Below, piece after piece: positions 9,809 to 19,458 of a DNA stretch of 64,000 nt. Position numbers and translations under genes: made by a program. Source of the DNA: Paracoccus shanxieyensis (GTDB lineage: Bacteria; Pseudomonadota; Alphaproteobacteria; Rhodobacterales; Rhodobacteraceae); contig NZ_WMII01000003.1 of assembly GCF_009711265.1 (NCBI RefSeq), positions 186,001 through 250,000 on the forward strand. Direction: 5' to 3'. Below the pieces are notes generated by a model that did not search any database, was not told the DNA's origin, and saw only the letters and a program-made list of their open reading frames with translations. The number at the start of each line of letters is the position of its first letter. The first letter of the stretch is position 1.

Positions 9809-9811
9809 GCG

Positions 9812-10279
9812 ATGCAAACTCCGGCTGAACGCGCCGAATTCTGGGTGGGCGCTGCTGTGCTGACCGTGGCGGCCGGGTTTCTGGTCTGGTCCACGCAGGG
9901 CGGCGCGGCGCGGCATCTGGGCAGCGGAACCTATGAGCTGCGGGCCGCCTTTCCGAATGTCGACGGGATCGAGACCGGCACCGATATCCGGGTCGCGGGC
10001 GTCAAGGTCGGGCGGGTCAGCGGCATCGATCTGGATCCGCAGACCTATCTGGCCGAGGCACGGCTGCGCATCCCCAATGACATTCAGCTGCCGACCGACA
10101 GCGCCGCGCTGATCCAGTCGGACGGTCTGCTGGGCGGCGCCTATATCGAATTGCAGCCGGGCGGCGCTCCGGATCTGCTGCAGGCCGGGGATGAGATCGA
10201 GGATGTTCAGGGCGCGGTCAGCCTGATTTCCCTGATGATGAAATTCGTGGATTCGCAAGCTTCGGGAGGGGGCGAATGA
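9812..10279 (+). CDS. mlaD: MlaD-family phospholipid transport protein (MCE domain)
   Basis: A 155-residue protein with one N-terminal membrane anchor (about residues 9-27) and a periplasmic MCE domain (about 38-120). The motifs TYELRAAFPNVDGIETGTDI, RVAGVKVGRVSGI and LLGGAYIEL are typical. MlaD hexamers bind phospholipids for the MlaFEDB complex, which moves lipids between inner and outer membrane. The C-terminus ends with a short helix (SLISLMMKFVDS) as in other MlaD proteins. mlaE and mlaF are not adjacent and must lie elsewhere. The stop overlaps the DUF2155 start by 4 bases. Confidence 0.9.
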   Translation: MQTPAERAEFWVGAAVLTVAAGFLVWSTQGGAARHLGSGTYELRAAFPNVDGIETGTDIRVAGVKVGRVSGIDLDPQTYLAEARLRIPNDIQLPTDSAALIQSDGLLGGAYIELQPGGAPDLLQAGDEIEDVQGAVSLISLMMKFVDSQASGGGE

Positions 10280-10758
10280 TCCGCACCTTGCGCTATTGCC
10301 TTGTCTGCGCCGCCTTGACGGCGACTTCGCTTCACGCGCAAGAGATGCTGTCGGACGAAGATCTGCTGGTCGATCCGGCGCTGGATCCGGACGCGCAGGC
10401 CCCCGCCGAGCCCTCGGCGGCCGAGCGTGAGGCGGCGGTCGCCGCCGCCCGTGGTCCTGAAACCGCGCGCGGCATGGGTGCCGAATTGCGCGGTCTGGAC
10501 AAGGTGACCGGCCAGACCCAGACCTTCACGCTGGCGGCGGGGCAGGCCATGGAATTCGGCCGTCTTCAGGTCAGTCTGGCCGAGTGTCGCTATCCGGCCT
10601 CGGACCCGGCCTCGGATGCGTTTGCCGAACTCACCGTGCAGGACCGCCGCCTGAACAAGACCATCTTTGCCGGCTGGATGATCGCCTCATCCCCGGCGCT
10701 GTCGGCAATGGACGATCCGCGTTACGATGTCTGGGTGGTGTCCTGCAGCAGAAGCTGA
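10276..10758 (+). CDS. DUF2155 family exported protein
   Basis: A 160-residue protein with a signal peptide (about 1-21, ending LHAQ). A low-complexity Ala/Glu/Pro stretch follows. The DUF2155 domain starts at about residue 72 and has ELRGLDKVTGQTQTFTL, GRLQVSLAECRYP, FAGWMIASSPALSAMDDPRYD and VWVVSC. The conserved Cys pair could form a disulfide. Function unknown; the family is confined mainly to alphaproteobacteria. The 3' end overlaps the convergent aat gene by 37 bases, so both C-termini are double-coded. Confidence 0.87.
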   Translation: MIRTLRYCLVCAALTATSLHAQEMLSDEDLLVDPALDPDAQAPAEPSAAEREAAVAAARGPETARGMGAELRGLDKVTGQTQTFTLAAGQAMEFGRLQVSLAECRYPASDPASDAFAELTVQDRRLNKTIFAGWMIASSPALSAMDDPRYDVWVVSCSRS

Positions 10759-11360
10759 GCGTCGGGCAGGGCGGCTGCGGTGAAATCCGCCGCCCGCTGC
10801 AAGGCCGCGTCCAGCCTGCGCCGGTAATCGCCCCGGCTGATTGTCAGCCCGCCCATGCTGGCAAGATGCGGCGTCGGATATTGCGTATCCCACAGCGTGA
10901 AGCCGCAGCGCTGCAAATGCGCCGACATCCAGATCAGCGCCGCTTTCGAGGCATTGGGCTGGCGTGAGAACATGCTTTCCGCGAAAAACGCGCCGCCCAG
11001 CGACAGCCCATAGATCCCGCCGATCAGGCGGCGGTCGTCCCAGATTTCCAGCGAATGCGCTTGGCCCATCGCGAACAGCCGGTCATACAGCGCCACAAGC
11101 CTGCCGTTGATCCAGGTCTCGGGGCGGTCGGCACAACCGGCGATCACCCCGGAAAAATCGCGGTCGATGCTGACCTGCCACGGGCAATCCCGCAAAAAGC
11201 GCCGCATCGAGCGCGAGACATGCACCCCGCCGACCGGCAGGATGCCGCGTTCCGGCGGATCGAACCAGTAAAGCTGGTCGTCATCCGCCGCCTCGGCCAT
11301 GGGAAAGATGCCCTGCGCATAAGCCAGCAGCATCTTTTCCGCAGTCAGGCCAGGGGACAT
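10722..11360 (-). CDS. aat: Leucyl/phenylalanyl-tRNA--protein transferase
   Basis: A 212-residue enzyme that adds Leu or Phe to proteins with N-terminal Arg or Lys, making them ClpAP/ClpS substrates (N-end rule). Typical blocks are LLAYAQGIFPMAE, YWFDPPERGILP, SLEIWDDRRLIGGIYGLSLG and FFAESMFSRQPNASKAAL. It ends with QYPTPHLASMGG. It is convergent with and overlaps the DUF2155 gene by 37 bases. It lies 6 bases downstream of accC on the same strand. Confidence 0.95.
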   Translation of the reverse strand: MSPGLTAEKMLLAYAQGIFPMAEAADDDQLYWFDPPERGILPVGGVHVSRSMRRFLRDCPWQVSIDRDFSGVIAGCADRPETWINGRLVALYDRLFAMGQAHSLEIWDDRRLIGGIYGLSLGGAFFAESMFSRQPNASKAALIWMSAHLQRCGFTLWDTQYPTPHLASMGGLTISRGDYRRRLDAALQRAADFTAAALPDAQLLLQDTTQTS

Positions 11361-11366
11361 GGCGCC

Positions 11367-12719
11367 TCAGTTGCCCGCCGCCATCTGCGCCAGCCATTTT
11401 TCCAGCCAATGGATGGAATAGTCGCCGCTTTGGATGTCGGGATTTTCCAGCAGGGCACGGAACAGCGGCACGGTGGTGTCCACACCGTCCACGATCAGTT
11501 CGCCCAGGGCACGGTCCAGACGGGCCAGCGCCTCGGGCCGGTCGCGGCCATGCACGATCAGCTTGCCGATCAGGCTGTCGTAATAGGGCGGGATCTTGTA
11601 GCCGTCATAGATCGCCGAATCCATCCGAACGCCAAGGCCGCCGGGGGCGTGATACTGGGTGATCTTGCCCGGCGAGGGTGTGAAGTTCGGCAGCTTTTCC
11701 GCGTTGATCCGCACCTCGATAGCGTGGCCACGGATCTTCAGGTCTTCCTGCCGGAACTCCATGTCCTGACCTGCCGCGACAAGGATCTGCTGGCGCACCA
11801 GATCGACATCGAAGATCGCCTCGGTCACCGGATGTTCCACCTGCAGGCGGGTGTTCATCTCGATGAAGTAGAACTCGCCATCCTCGAACAGGAATTCGAT
11901 CGTGCCCGCCCCGCGATAGCCCAGATTGGCCATGGCATCGGCGCAGATCTTGCCGATATGCGCACGTTGCTCGGCGGTGATGACGGGGCCGGGGGCCTCT
12001 TCCAGCACTTTCTGGTGGCGACGTTGCAGCGAACAGTCGCGCTCGCCCAGATGCACGGCGCGGCCACGTCCGTCGCCAAAGACCTGGATTTCGATATGCC
12101 GCGGACGTTGCAGATATTTCTCGATATAGACTTCGTCATTGCCGAAGGCTGCTTTCGATTCCGAACGCGCGGTGCGGAAGGCGGTCTCCAGCGAGGCCTC
12201 GTCCAGCGCCACCTTCATGCCGCGACCGCCGCCGCCCGCCGTGGCTTTGATGATGACCGGATAGCCGATTTCGGCCGCCACGCGACGGGCGGCCTCGACA
12301 TCCGGCACGCCCCCGTCCGAGCCGGGCACGACCGGGATGCCCAGCGATTTGGCGGTGTCCTTGGCGGTGATCTTGTCGCCCATGATGCGGATATGTTCCG
12401 CCGAGGGGCCGATGAAGGCGATGCCGTGGTCTTCGACCATCTGCACGAAGCCCGCATTTTCCGACAGGAACCCATAGCCCGGATGGATCGCCTGCGCGCC
12501 GGTGATTTCGCAGGCCGAGATGATGGCGGGTTGCGACAGATAGCTGTCCATGGACGAAGGCGGGCCGATGCAGACCGATTCGTCGGCCATGCGCACATGC
12601 ATGGCATCGGTGTCGGCGGTGGAATGCACCGCGACCGAGGCGATGCCCATCTCGCGGCAGGCGCGGATCACGCGAAGCGCAATCTCGCCGCGATTGGCAA
12701 TCAGGATCTTGTCGAACAT
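11367..12719 (-). CDS. accC: Acetyl-CoA carboxylase, biotin carboxylase subunit
   Basis: A 450-residue ATP-grasp enzyme that carboxylates biotin on AccB, the first half-reaction of fatty-acid synthesis. It begins [20 protein letters not shown]. The glycine-rich ATP loop [11 protein letters not shown] is near 160. The catalytic [14 protein letters not shown] lies near 290, and the length is standard. accB sits just upstream in the usual BC order with a 7-base gap. Confidence 0.97.
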   Translation of the reverse strand: MFDKILIANRGEIALRVIRACREMGIASVAVHSTADTDAMHVRMADESVCIGPPSSMDSYLSQPAIISACEITGAQAIHPGYGFLSENAGFVQMVEDHGIAFIGPSAEHIRIMGDKITAKDTAKSLGIPVVPGSDGGVPDVEAARRVAAEIGYPVIIKATAGGGGRGMKVALDEASLETAFRTARSESKAAFGNDEVYIEKYLQRPRHIEIQVFGDGRGRAVHLGERDCSLQRRHQKVLEEAPGPVITAEQRAHIGKICADAMANLGYRGAGTIEFLFEDGEFYFIEMNTRLQVEHPVTEAIFDVDLVRQQILVAAGQDMEFRQEDLKIRGHAIEVRINAEKLPNFTPSPGKITQYHAPGGLGVRMDSAIYDGYKIPPYYDSLIGKLIVHGRDRPEALARLDRALGELIVDGVDTTVPLFRALLENPDIQSGDYSIHWLEKWLAQMAAGN

Positions 12720-12726
12720 GCCCGCC

Positions 12727-13245
12727 TCACTCGACGACCATCAGGGGGGCGCCGAATTCGACCGGGTTGCCGTCATCGACCAGAATGCGCTTGACGGTGC
12801 CGCTGCGGGGCGAGGGGATGTGGTTCATCGTCTTCATCGCCTCGACGATCATCAGCGTCTCGCCTTCCTTGACCTGTTTGCCGACGGTCACGAAGGGCGC
12901 AGCACCCGGCTCGGCGGCAAGATAGGCGGTGCCGACCATGGGCGAGGTCACGATGCCCGGCAGGCTGGCCGGATCGTCGCTGACCGCAGCGGCGGCTGCA
13001 GGGGCCGCTGCCGCCGAGGCCGCGGCCTGAGCCGGGGCCGCAGCAGGCGCTGCCGCGACGGTCTGGATGATCTGTTTGCCCTGCTTGGACAGCGCCACAG
13101 TCAGGCGGTCATTTTCGCCGTATTCGCGCTTGACCGAAATTTCGGTCAGCTCGTTTCGGTTCAAAAGCTCGGCCAGCGCCTGAATGAAAGCCACGTCACC
13201 TTCGTGCTGACGCTCGTGCCCGTCGTGTTTGTTGTCGTCGCTCAT
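12727..13245 (-). CDS. accB: Acetyl-CoA carboxylase, biotin carboxyl carrier protein
   Basis: A 172-residue BCCP. The N-terminal part (about 15-65) forms the family domain, an Ala/Pro-rich linker runs to about 95, and the biotinyl domain ends the protein. The biotin-attachment lysine lies in [11 protein letters not shown] (about residue 137). The first 15 residues are unusually rich in Asp and His ([15 protein letters not shown]). Probably the first gene of an accB-accC-aat transcript; the 114-base upstream spacer should carry the promoter, although I cannot assign clear boxes. Confidence 0.95.
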   Translation of the reverse strand: MSDDNKHDGHERQHEGDVAFIQALAELLNRNELTEISVKREYGENDRLTVALSKQGKQIIQTVAAAPAAAPAQAAASAAAAPAAAAAVSDDPASLPGIVTSPMVGTAYLAAEPGAAPFVTVGKQVKEGETLMIVEAMKTMNHIPSPRSGTVKRILVDDGNPVEFGAPLMVVE

Positions 13246-13359
13246 GCCGTCCTCTGGCTGTTTTCGTTGCTGCCGGGCCTGATGGCCTGCGGTTGTTTGC
13301 GCCGCTTATAGCCTGTCATACAACCCGAGGAAAAGGGTTTCGGACCCGATCATCTGCCG

Positions 13360-14253
13360 CTAGTCGGTGTTTCCGCGCTGCTTCCAGCGCCGATGCACCC
13401 AGAACCACTGATCCATATGGTCGCGGACCTGCGCCTCGAGGTGGTCGTTCAGCGCCTGCATCATCTGCGCAGGCTCGCCATGCGGGATCGGCGCGCCCAC
13501 CTCGACACGGAAGCTCAGCCCGTCGGGCTGGCGGATGCCCGCGATGGGCAGGATCAGGGCCTCATAGCGGATCGCAAGCTCTGCCGGGGTCAGCACGGTG
13601 CGGGTGGGCAGTCCGAAGAACCGCAACAGCGCGCCGTGATCGTCGAACTGGTCATAGCCCAAAGACAGCCAGCCGCCGCCTTTCAGAAAGCGCAGCATCG
13701 CCGCCAGACCGGACCGGCCGCGCGGAAACATCGGCTCGGCGATGGCCTGCATGGCGGGGATGTAATGGCGGTTGAAGGCTTCGTTGTTCATCGGCCGATA
13801 CAGCGCGCCGACCGGCCAGCCGCGCCCGGTCAGCGCCGCGCGCATGGCGTCGTAATTGCCGAAATGCGCCACCGCCAGAATCACCGGGCGGTGCGCGGCG
13901 AATGCCTGTTCCAGCGCCGGAAGTCCCGGCCCGCACAGCGGATCGGCATCATGGATGCGGCCGGTGAATTCCTCGCCCGAATAGATCTCGGCCAGGGATC
14001 GCCCGGCATTGTTGGGCACGGCGCGCGTCAGATGCGCCACCTGCGCCGGGGTCAGATCTGGCCGGGCCTTGGCCAGATTGTCCCGGATGCGCGCCCGCCA
14101 GCCCGCCAGCGGCCCCAGCACATGCGCAAAGAACCAGCCCATCACCGTCACGCGGCGGTTATAGGGCAGGATGCGGGCCAGCCCCATCAGCGTCAGAAAT
14201 GCGCCATTCGCCACGCGGTCGCGCAGAGGAGGTGTCGTGTCGGTCTGGCTCAT
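13360..14253 (-). CDS. Lysophospholipid/lipid A acyltransferase, LpxL/HtrB family
   Basis: A 297-residue membrane-bound acyltransferase of the LpxL/HtrB superfamily. The catalytic HX4D motif is HFGNYD. GALYRPMNN and FPRGRSG supply substrate-binding residues, and the C-terminus WFWVHRRWK is typical. Probably transfers a secondary acyl chain to lipid A or a related lipid; the exact acceptor is not evident. The start at 14253 overlaps the upstream transporter stop (ATGA). A long in-frame extension upstream lies inside that transporter gene and is not protein-like. Confidence 0.87.
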   Translation of the reverse strand: MSQTDTTPPLRDRVANGAFLTLMGLARILPYNRRVTVMGWFFAHVLGPLAGWRARIRDNLAKARPDLTPAQVAHLTRAVPNNAGRSLAEIYSGEEFTGRIHDADPLCGPGLPALEQAFAAHRPVILAVAHFGNYDAMRAALTGRGWPVGALYRPMNNEAFNRHYIPAMQAIAEPMFPRGRSGLAAMLRFLKGGGWLSLGYDQFDDHGALLRFFGLPTRTVLTPAELAIRYEALILPIAGIRQPDGLSFRVEVGAPIPHGEPAQMMQALNDHLEAQVRDHMDQWFWVHRRWKQRGNTD

Positions 14254-15173
14254 GTCCGGGCCTTCTGCATGGCGCGTGCTTCGCGAAACCAGACATAAAG
14301 GCCAGCCGCCACAATGATCAACGCCCCGATGACGGTCCACAGATCCGGCAACTGCCCCCAGATCAGCCAGCCCCACAGCCCTGCCCAGATCAAGCCGGTA
14401 TAGCCGAAGGGCGCGATGGCCGAGGCCTCGGCCATCGCGAAGGCGCGGATCAGCAGAGCGTGGGCGATGGTGCCCAGCACCCCCAGCAGCACGAAGGCCC
14501 AGATGTCGCCCACAGCAATCGGCTGCCAGAAGAACGGCACGGCCAGCGAGGTAACGGCAGTGCCGATCAGCGCCGACCATAGCATCGAGGTGGCGGTCGT
14601 ATCTTCGCGGGCCAGCCGGGTCAGGATCGCGCCGGTGGCATAGGTGAAGGCCGCGATCAGCGGCAGGACCGCAGCAGGCTGAAACACGCCGGCACCGGGG
14701 CGGATGATGATCAGCGCGCCGATCAGGGCGACGGCGATGCCGATGATCCGGCGCATGCCGATGGCTTCGCCCAGAAAGATCGCTGCGGCCAGCGTGATCA
14801 GCACCGGGTTGATATCCATGATCGCCGTGGCCTCGGCCAGCCCGATATGCTGCAGCGCCGTGAAGAACAGCCCGATGGAACACAGCTGCATCACCGCCCG
14901 CATGATCTGCACCTTGGGCCGCTTGGTGCGCAGCGTTCGGGGTAACGCGCCCCGCACGACCAGAAGCACCAGCGCCAGATTGGACACAAAGCGCACCCAG
15001 ACCAGTTGCGCCGGGTGATAGCTTTCGGTCAGGTGCTTGGCGGTGGCATCCATCAACGTGAAGGTAAAGATTGCCGCCAGCAGCAGCGCGATGCCCCGCA
15101 TCTGTGTCCGGCGCGCGGGATCGCCCGGCGCGGCAAGGATCGGCGGAAGGGTGGCGCTGTCTGGATGGCTCAT
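14250..15173 (-). CDS. DMT superfamily transporter (EamA domains)
   Basis: A 307-residue inner-membrane protein with ten hydrophobic segments arranged as two EamA repeats. Visible family features are TLMDATAKHL in helix 1, AIMDINPVLITLAAAIFLGE closing the first repeat and APFGYTGLIWAGLWGWLIWG near the end of the second. EamA proteins export or import small metabolites, but the substrate cannot be read from sequence. Translationally coupled to the downstream acyltransferase by a 4-base overlap. Confidence 0.88.
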   Translation of the reverse strand: MSHPDSATLPPILAAPGDPARRTQMRGIALLLAAIFTFTLMDATAKHLTESYHPAQLVWVRFVSNLALVLLVVRGALPRTLRTKRPKVQIMRAVMQLCSIGLFFTALQHIGLAEATAIMDINPVLITLAAAIFLGEAIGMRRIIGIAVALIGALIIIRPGAGVFQPAAVLPLIAAFTYATGAILTRLAREDTTATSMLWSALIGTAVTSLAVPFFWQPIAVGDIWAFVLLGVLGTIAHALLIRAFAMAEASAIAPFGYTGLIWAGLWGWLIWGQLPDLWTVIGALIIVAAGLYVWFREARAMQKART

Positions 15174-15233
15174 CTTGACCTCTCTGCGGCTGCTTATGCC
15201 CGCGCAGATCGGCCGGGTCCATGGCCCGGAAAC

Positions 15234-15264
15234 GAAAAACGGCTGCGAGATGACGCGGCCGTTT
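15234..15264 (-). terminator. Intrinsic terminator of tkt
   Basis: On the minus strand, AACGGCCGCG pairs with CGCAGCCGTT (one wobble pair) around a 6-base loop, followed by TTT. It lies 20 bases past the tkt stop and separates tkt from the transporter gene downstream. Confidence 0.85.
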
Positions 15265-15284
15265 CGCGGAATGTCCAGCGCGGA

Positions 15285-17303
15285 TCAGTCCAGCAGGCGC
15301 CGGGCTTCGGCCACGGTCGCCTCGGCGGTGATGCCGAATTCCTTGTAAAGCACCGGCGCGGGGGCCGACGCGCCAAAGCCGGTCATGCCGATGAAGCCCG
15401 CCTTCTTCTCGCGCCCGCGTTCGCCCAGCAGCAGCCAGTCCCACGGCTGACGGATCGCGGCTTCGATGGCGATGCGCACCGGGCCCTTGGGCAGGACCTC
15501 TTTGCGGTAATCGCCGGGCTGGTCGCGGAACAGTTCCATCGACGGCACCGACACGACGCGGGTCGGCACGCCCTGCGCCTCAAGCATGTCGCGCGCGGCG
15601 ACGGCGATTTCGACCTCGGAGCCGGTCGCCATCAGGATCACCTGCGCCTCGGCCGAGGCTTCGCGCAGCACATAGGCCCCCTTGGCGGTCAGGTTCTCGC
15701 CCGCGTCTTCGCGCAGCGTCGGCAGGTTCTGCCGCGACAGTGCCAAGACCGAGGGCGTGGTTTCCGACGACAGCGCGATTTCCCACGCCTCGGCGGTCTC
15801 GATCACGTCGCAGGGGCGGAAGGTCATGGTGTTGGGCGTGGCGCGCAGCATGGCCAGATGCTCGACCGGCTGGTGGGTCGGGCCGTCCTCGCCCAGACCG
15901 ATGCTGTCATGGGTCATGACATAGACGACCGGCAGACCCATCAGCGCCGACAGACGCATCGCGCCGCGGGCATAGTCGGTGAAGCACATGAACGTGCCGC
16001 CATAGGGGCGGAAGCCGCCATGCAGCCAGATGCCGTTCATCGCCGCAGCCATGCCATGTTCGCGGATGCCATAGTTGATATAGCGGCCCTTGCGGTTTTC
16101 CGCAGAAAACACGCCCAGATCCTTGGTCTTGGTGTTGTTCGAGCCGGTCAGGTCCGCGCTGCCGCCGATGGTTTCGGGCAGTTCGGGGTTCACGACTTCC
16201 AGCACCATCTCGCTGGCCTTGCGGGTTGCGACCTTGGGCTTGGAGGCAACCGCCTGATCCTTCAGCGCGGCGATGGTCGGCGCCAGCTTGTCGCTGACCG
16301 CGCCGGAAATGCGGCGGGCGAATTCGTCACGCTCGGCCGAGGCATCGACGCGGGCATTCCACGCCTCGCGCGCGGCGCGGCCCTTGGCGCCGATGGCACG
16401 CCATTCGTCAAGAATGTCGGCGGGAATGACGAATGAGCCATAGTCCCAGCCATAGGCCGCGCGGGTCGCGGCGATTTCCTCGGCCCCAAGCGGCGAGCCA
16501 TGCGCGCCCGAGGTGTCCTGCTTCTTCGGCGCGCCATAGCCGATGATCGTCTTGCACGACACGAAGACCGGGCGGTCGTCCTTGCCCGAGGCGGCATCGC
16601 TCAGCGCGCGGTCGATATCGGCGGCGTCATGGCCGTCGCAGGCCAGCACGCGCCAGCCCGAGGCCTCGAACCGCTTCAACTGATCGGTGCTGTCGGACAG
16701 CGACACGCGCCCGTCGATGGTGATGTCGTTATTGTCCCAAAGAACGATCAGGTTCTTCAGCTTCTGCATCCCGGCCAAGCCGATGGCTTCCTGGCTGATG
16801 CCCTCCATCAGACAGCCGTCGCCGGCGATGACCCAGGTCTTGTGGCTGCACAGATCGGCGCCGTATTGCGCGCGCATCGCCTCTTCGGCGATGGCAAAGC
16901 CCACGGCGGTGGCGATGCCCTGACCCAAGGGGCCGGTCGTCGTCTCGACGCCTTCGGCATGGCCGTATTCGGGATGGCCCGCGGTGATCGCGCCCCATTG
17001 GCGGAAGTTCTTGATCTGCTCAAGGCTCATCTGCTCATACCCGGTCAGGTGCAGCAGCGAATAGACCAGCATCGAGCCATGACCCGCCGACAGCACAAAG
17101 CGGTCGCGGTCGAACCAGTTCGGGGCCGAGGCGTCGAATTTCAGGTGCTTGGAAAACAGCACGGTGGCGACATCGGCCATGCCCATCGGCATGCCGGGAT
17201 GGCCCGAATTGGCGGCCTCGACGGCGTCCATCGAAAGCGCGCGGATGGCGGCGGCAAGGCGCCAGTGGGCGGGGTCGGCCTTGCGGCGATCAGCGATATC
17301 CAT
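15285..17303 (-). CDS. tkt: Transketolase
   Basis: A 672-residue thiamine-diphosphate enzyme of the pentose-phosphate and, where present, Calvin pathways, transferring two-carbon ketol units. It opens with [20 protein letters not shown]. The ThDP motif [13 protein letters not shown]...NN is near 155-190. The pyrimidine-domain block with the activating Glu is [16 protein letters not shown], and [19 protein letters not shown] is diagnostic. The length is standard. A strong terminator follows; upstream it is divergent from a glycosyltransferase-like gene. Confidence 0.96.
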   Translation of the reverse strand: MDIADRRKADPAHWRLAAAIRALSMDAVEAANSGHPGMPMGMADVATVLFSKHLKFDASAPNWFDRDRFVLSAGHGSMLVYSLLHLTGYEQMSLEQIKNFRQWGAITAGHPEYGHAEGVETTTGPLGQGIATAVGFAIAEEAMRAQYGADLCSHKTWVIAGDGCLMEGISQEAIGLAGMQKLKNLIVLWDNNDITIDGRVSLSDSTDQLKRFEASGWRVLACDGHDAADIDRALSDAASGKDDRPVFVSCKTIIGYGAPKKQDTSGAHGSPLGAEEIAATRAAYGWDYGSFVIPADILDEWRAIGAKGRAAREAWNARVDASAERDEFARRISGAVSDKLAPTIAALKDQAVASKPKVATRKASEMVLEVVNPELPETIGGSADLTGSNNTKTKDLGVFSAENRKGRYINYGIREHGMAAAMNGIWLHGGFRPYGGTFMCFTDYARGAMRLSALMGLPVVYVMTHDSIGLGEDGPTHQPVEHLAMLRATPNTMTFRPCDVIETAEAWEIALSSETTPSVLALSRQNLPTLREDAGENLTAKGAYVLREASAEAQVILMATGSEVEIAVAARDMLEAQGVPTRVVSVPSMELFRDQPGDYRKEVLPKGPVRIAIEAAIRQPWDWLLLGERGREKKAGFIGMTGFGASAPAPVLYKEFGITAEATVAEARRLLD

Positions 17304-17393
17304 GACTCATTTCCGTGCTGGAGGATGCGGCACTTCCTGATATGCAGGCAGCCATCAGGTTGCAACCCGCGACCGCAGCGGCAAAGATGCGTC

Positions 17394-19364
17394 ATGACAC
17401 AGGAATACCCGATCTGGGGCTTTCGACAGGATCGTATCGGCGCCCGGCTGATCTGCCTTCTGGACATGCTGCGCATCTCTGAAAGGTTTGGCGGATCATC
17501 GCGTTATCTGTGGCTGTCCCAACCGGACGGCCCCTATCCCGAACTGTCGGACCCGGCGGTTTTTCTGGGTCCCACGGCCCTTGCGGCGCATGTGACGGTC
17601 GTCGACCATATTCCCGACCGCAGCGGCCGCGAGGTGCTGCGCAGCACCGCGCGCAACATGAATTCCCAGCGTTTCGCCCAGCGTCTGGCCGGGGGTGAGC
17701 GGTTCCTGTGCGACTCGATGGCCGAGCTGATCCGCTTCATGGACGAACCCGCGGCGGCGGCCGCCCAGCAGGTGCGCCGCATCTTCGAGGGGCTGGAGCT
17801 TGCGCCGCAGATCCGCGACGCCATGGCCCATGCCCGCGAAAAGCTGGCCGAGGCCGGGGGTGGCCAGCCCATCGCCATCCATGTCCGGCGCGGCGACATT
17901 CTGGACAGCAATCCGTGGAGCTATTCCTGCTGGCCCAGTAAATATGTGCCGGACGAATTCTTCCGCGCCTTTGCCGCACAGACGACCGGGCCGGTCATCG
18001 CCTTTTCCGACACGCCCGCCGCCGTCACCCATCTGGCGCAGGGCGACCCGCGCATCGTGCCTGTGGCGGGGCTGTTTGACGACCCCAGCCTTAGCGCGGC
18101 GCAGCGAGATCTGCTGGAACTGCTGCTGATGGGCGGCTGCGACAGTGTGGGCGCGCCGGTGCAAAGCGCGTTTTCGCAGGCGGCCTCGATCATCGGCGGG
18201 GCGCGGATCATCGGCCTGCCGCATATGCTGGCGCCCGGCGCGAAACAGGCCGCCAGCGATGCGCTGCTGGACCGCGTGATCGGCCAGCCCGACAGCTTTT
18301 TCGCACCGGGCGATCTGGCCCAGTCGGTGACCTATGCCAGCGCCCATGCCATCGCCACGGGCCGCGCCGCCGAACTGGTCGGCGCGCTGGCCGACCGCAG
18401 CGATTTCATGGAGCGTTTCCCCTTTGTCTATCGTGAACTGGCCGTGGCTGCGATGGCGGCGGGCTTGAAGAACCGGGCAAGGCGGCTGGCGCGGCACGGT
18501 CTGACCTCGGATCTGATGCGCAGCCGCGACAAGCCGGGCTGTCAGCAGGTGCTGATGGTTCTGGGCGACGACGATATCGGCCCGCATCCGAAAGATCCCA
18601 GCCTTGAGGCGCAATTCGTGTCGCTGTGTTTCAGCGGGCGTGCCGCGCAGGGGCTGATCGTGCCGGCGCTGGCGCATCGGCTGTTGTCGGATGGCGGGCC
18701 TGCGGCGCAGGCGCTGATGCTCGATCCGCGCCTTGTCGCCGATCACCAGCGCGAGGGGCTGGACCTGCTGGCGCAGGATGACAGCGCCCGGCAGGGGATG
18801 ACCCTGCCGCTTTGGGTGCTGCGCAGCGACTGGCTGGAACTGGTGACCGACCAGAATATCCGCCGCACGCTGCTTGTGGACATCGACCTTGGCCAGAAGC
18901 TGGCCCCCGCGCGCGATCTTCTGGCCGCGACCGAGGCGGCGCTGGCGGCGGGCGAGACGCCGCAGGCCGATGATCTGGCGCAGCGCCGCCTTGGCTTTTG
19001 CGCCGCGCAACTGCGTCTGCATGGCCGCCTGAAACGCGCATTCGCCCTGCTGCACTGGCTGGACGGGCTGCATCCCGGCGATGCGCTGACGCATAAGCGG
19101 CTGGCGGATGCTTGTTTCACGGCGGGAAATGCCAAGGCGGGCTGGCGCTGGCTGGACAGCGCCGAGGCGCTGATGCCGGAAAATGCGCTGCTCAGGCTTT
19201 CGGCAGCCATGCGTGCCTCGGAAACCGGCGATGCTGACGGCGCTTTGACCCGGCTGCAGCAGGCGCGACAGCTTTGGTCGGATCTGGAACTGACCGGAAA
19301 AATCACGCGTCGGATCAGGAAACTGGCCGATCCACAGCCGGATTTGCCGAAAAAACGGGCTTGA
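17394..19364 (+). CDS. Putative fucosyltransferase-like glycosyltransferase with C-terminal repeat region
   Basis: A 656-residue protein I cannot place exactly. Residues 1-200 resemble fucosyltransferase-type GT-B enzymes: GFRQDRIGARLICLLDMLRI at the start and IAIHVRRGD (161-168), like the HxRRxD donor-binding motif of GT11/NodZ-like enzymes, then a second block FSQAASIIGGARIIGLPH near 270. The remaining part is Ala/Leu-rich and helical, with repeat-like segments (for example near 585-630) suggestive of TPR units. No signal or membrane segment is seen. The ATG at 17394 lacks a strong ribosome site, so the start is tentative. It is divergent from tkt and alone on its strand. A role in glycan fucosylation or colitosylation is speculative. 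Confidence 0.6.
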   Translation: MTQEYPIWGFRQDRIGARLICLLDMLRISERFGGSSRYLWLSQPDGPYPELSDPAVFLGPTALAAHVTVVDHIPDRSGREVLRSTARNMNSQRFAQRLAGGERFLCDSMAELIRFMDEPAAAAAQQVRRIFEGLELAPQIRDAMAHAREKLAEAGGGQPIAIHVRRGDILDSNPWSYSCWPSKYVPDEFFRAFAAQTTGPVIAFSDTPAAVTHLAQGDPRIVPVAGLFDDPSLSAAQRDLLELLLMGGCDSVGAPVQSAFSQAASIIGGARIIGLPHMLAPGAKQAASDALLDRVIGQPDSFFAPGDLAQSVTYASAHAIATGRAAELVGALADRSDFMERFPFVYRELAVAAMAAGLKNRARRLARHGLTSDLMRSRDKPGCQQVLMVLGDDDIGPHPKDPSLEAQFVSLCFSGRAAQGLIVPALAHRLLSDGGPAAQALMLDPRLVADHQREGLDLLAQDDSARQGMTLPLWVLRSDWLELVTDQNIRRTLLVDIDLGQKLAPARDLLAATEAALAAGETPQADDLAQRRLGFCAAQLRLHGRLKRAFALLHWLDGLHPGDALTHKRLADACFTAGNAKAGWRWLDSAEALMPENALLRLSAAMRASETGDADGALTRLQQARQLWSDLELTGKITRRIRKLADPQPDLPKKRA

Positions 19365-19458
19365 TTTGCCGCTGCCGCAGGCGGTGTCGCAAAAAAATTG
19401 CCATTCAGGTTGTCAGCCGCCTAGCTCGTGGAAAACTGTCCGCAAGACGAGGGGAAAC

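Noticed and set aside
13360..15444. One long protein joining the acyltransferase with an upstream 390-residue extension
   Set aside because: The extension lies inside the EamA transporter and transketolase genes in another frame and has no protein-like composition.
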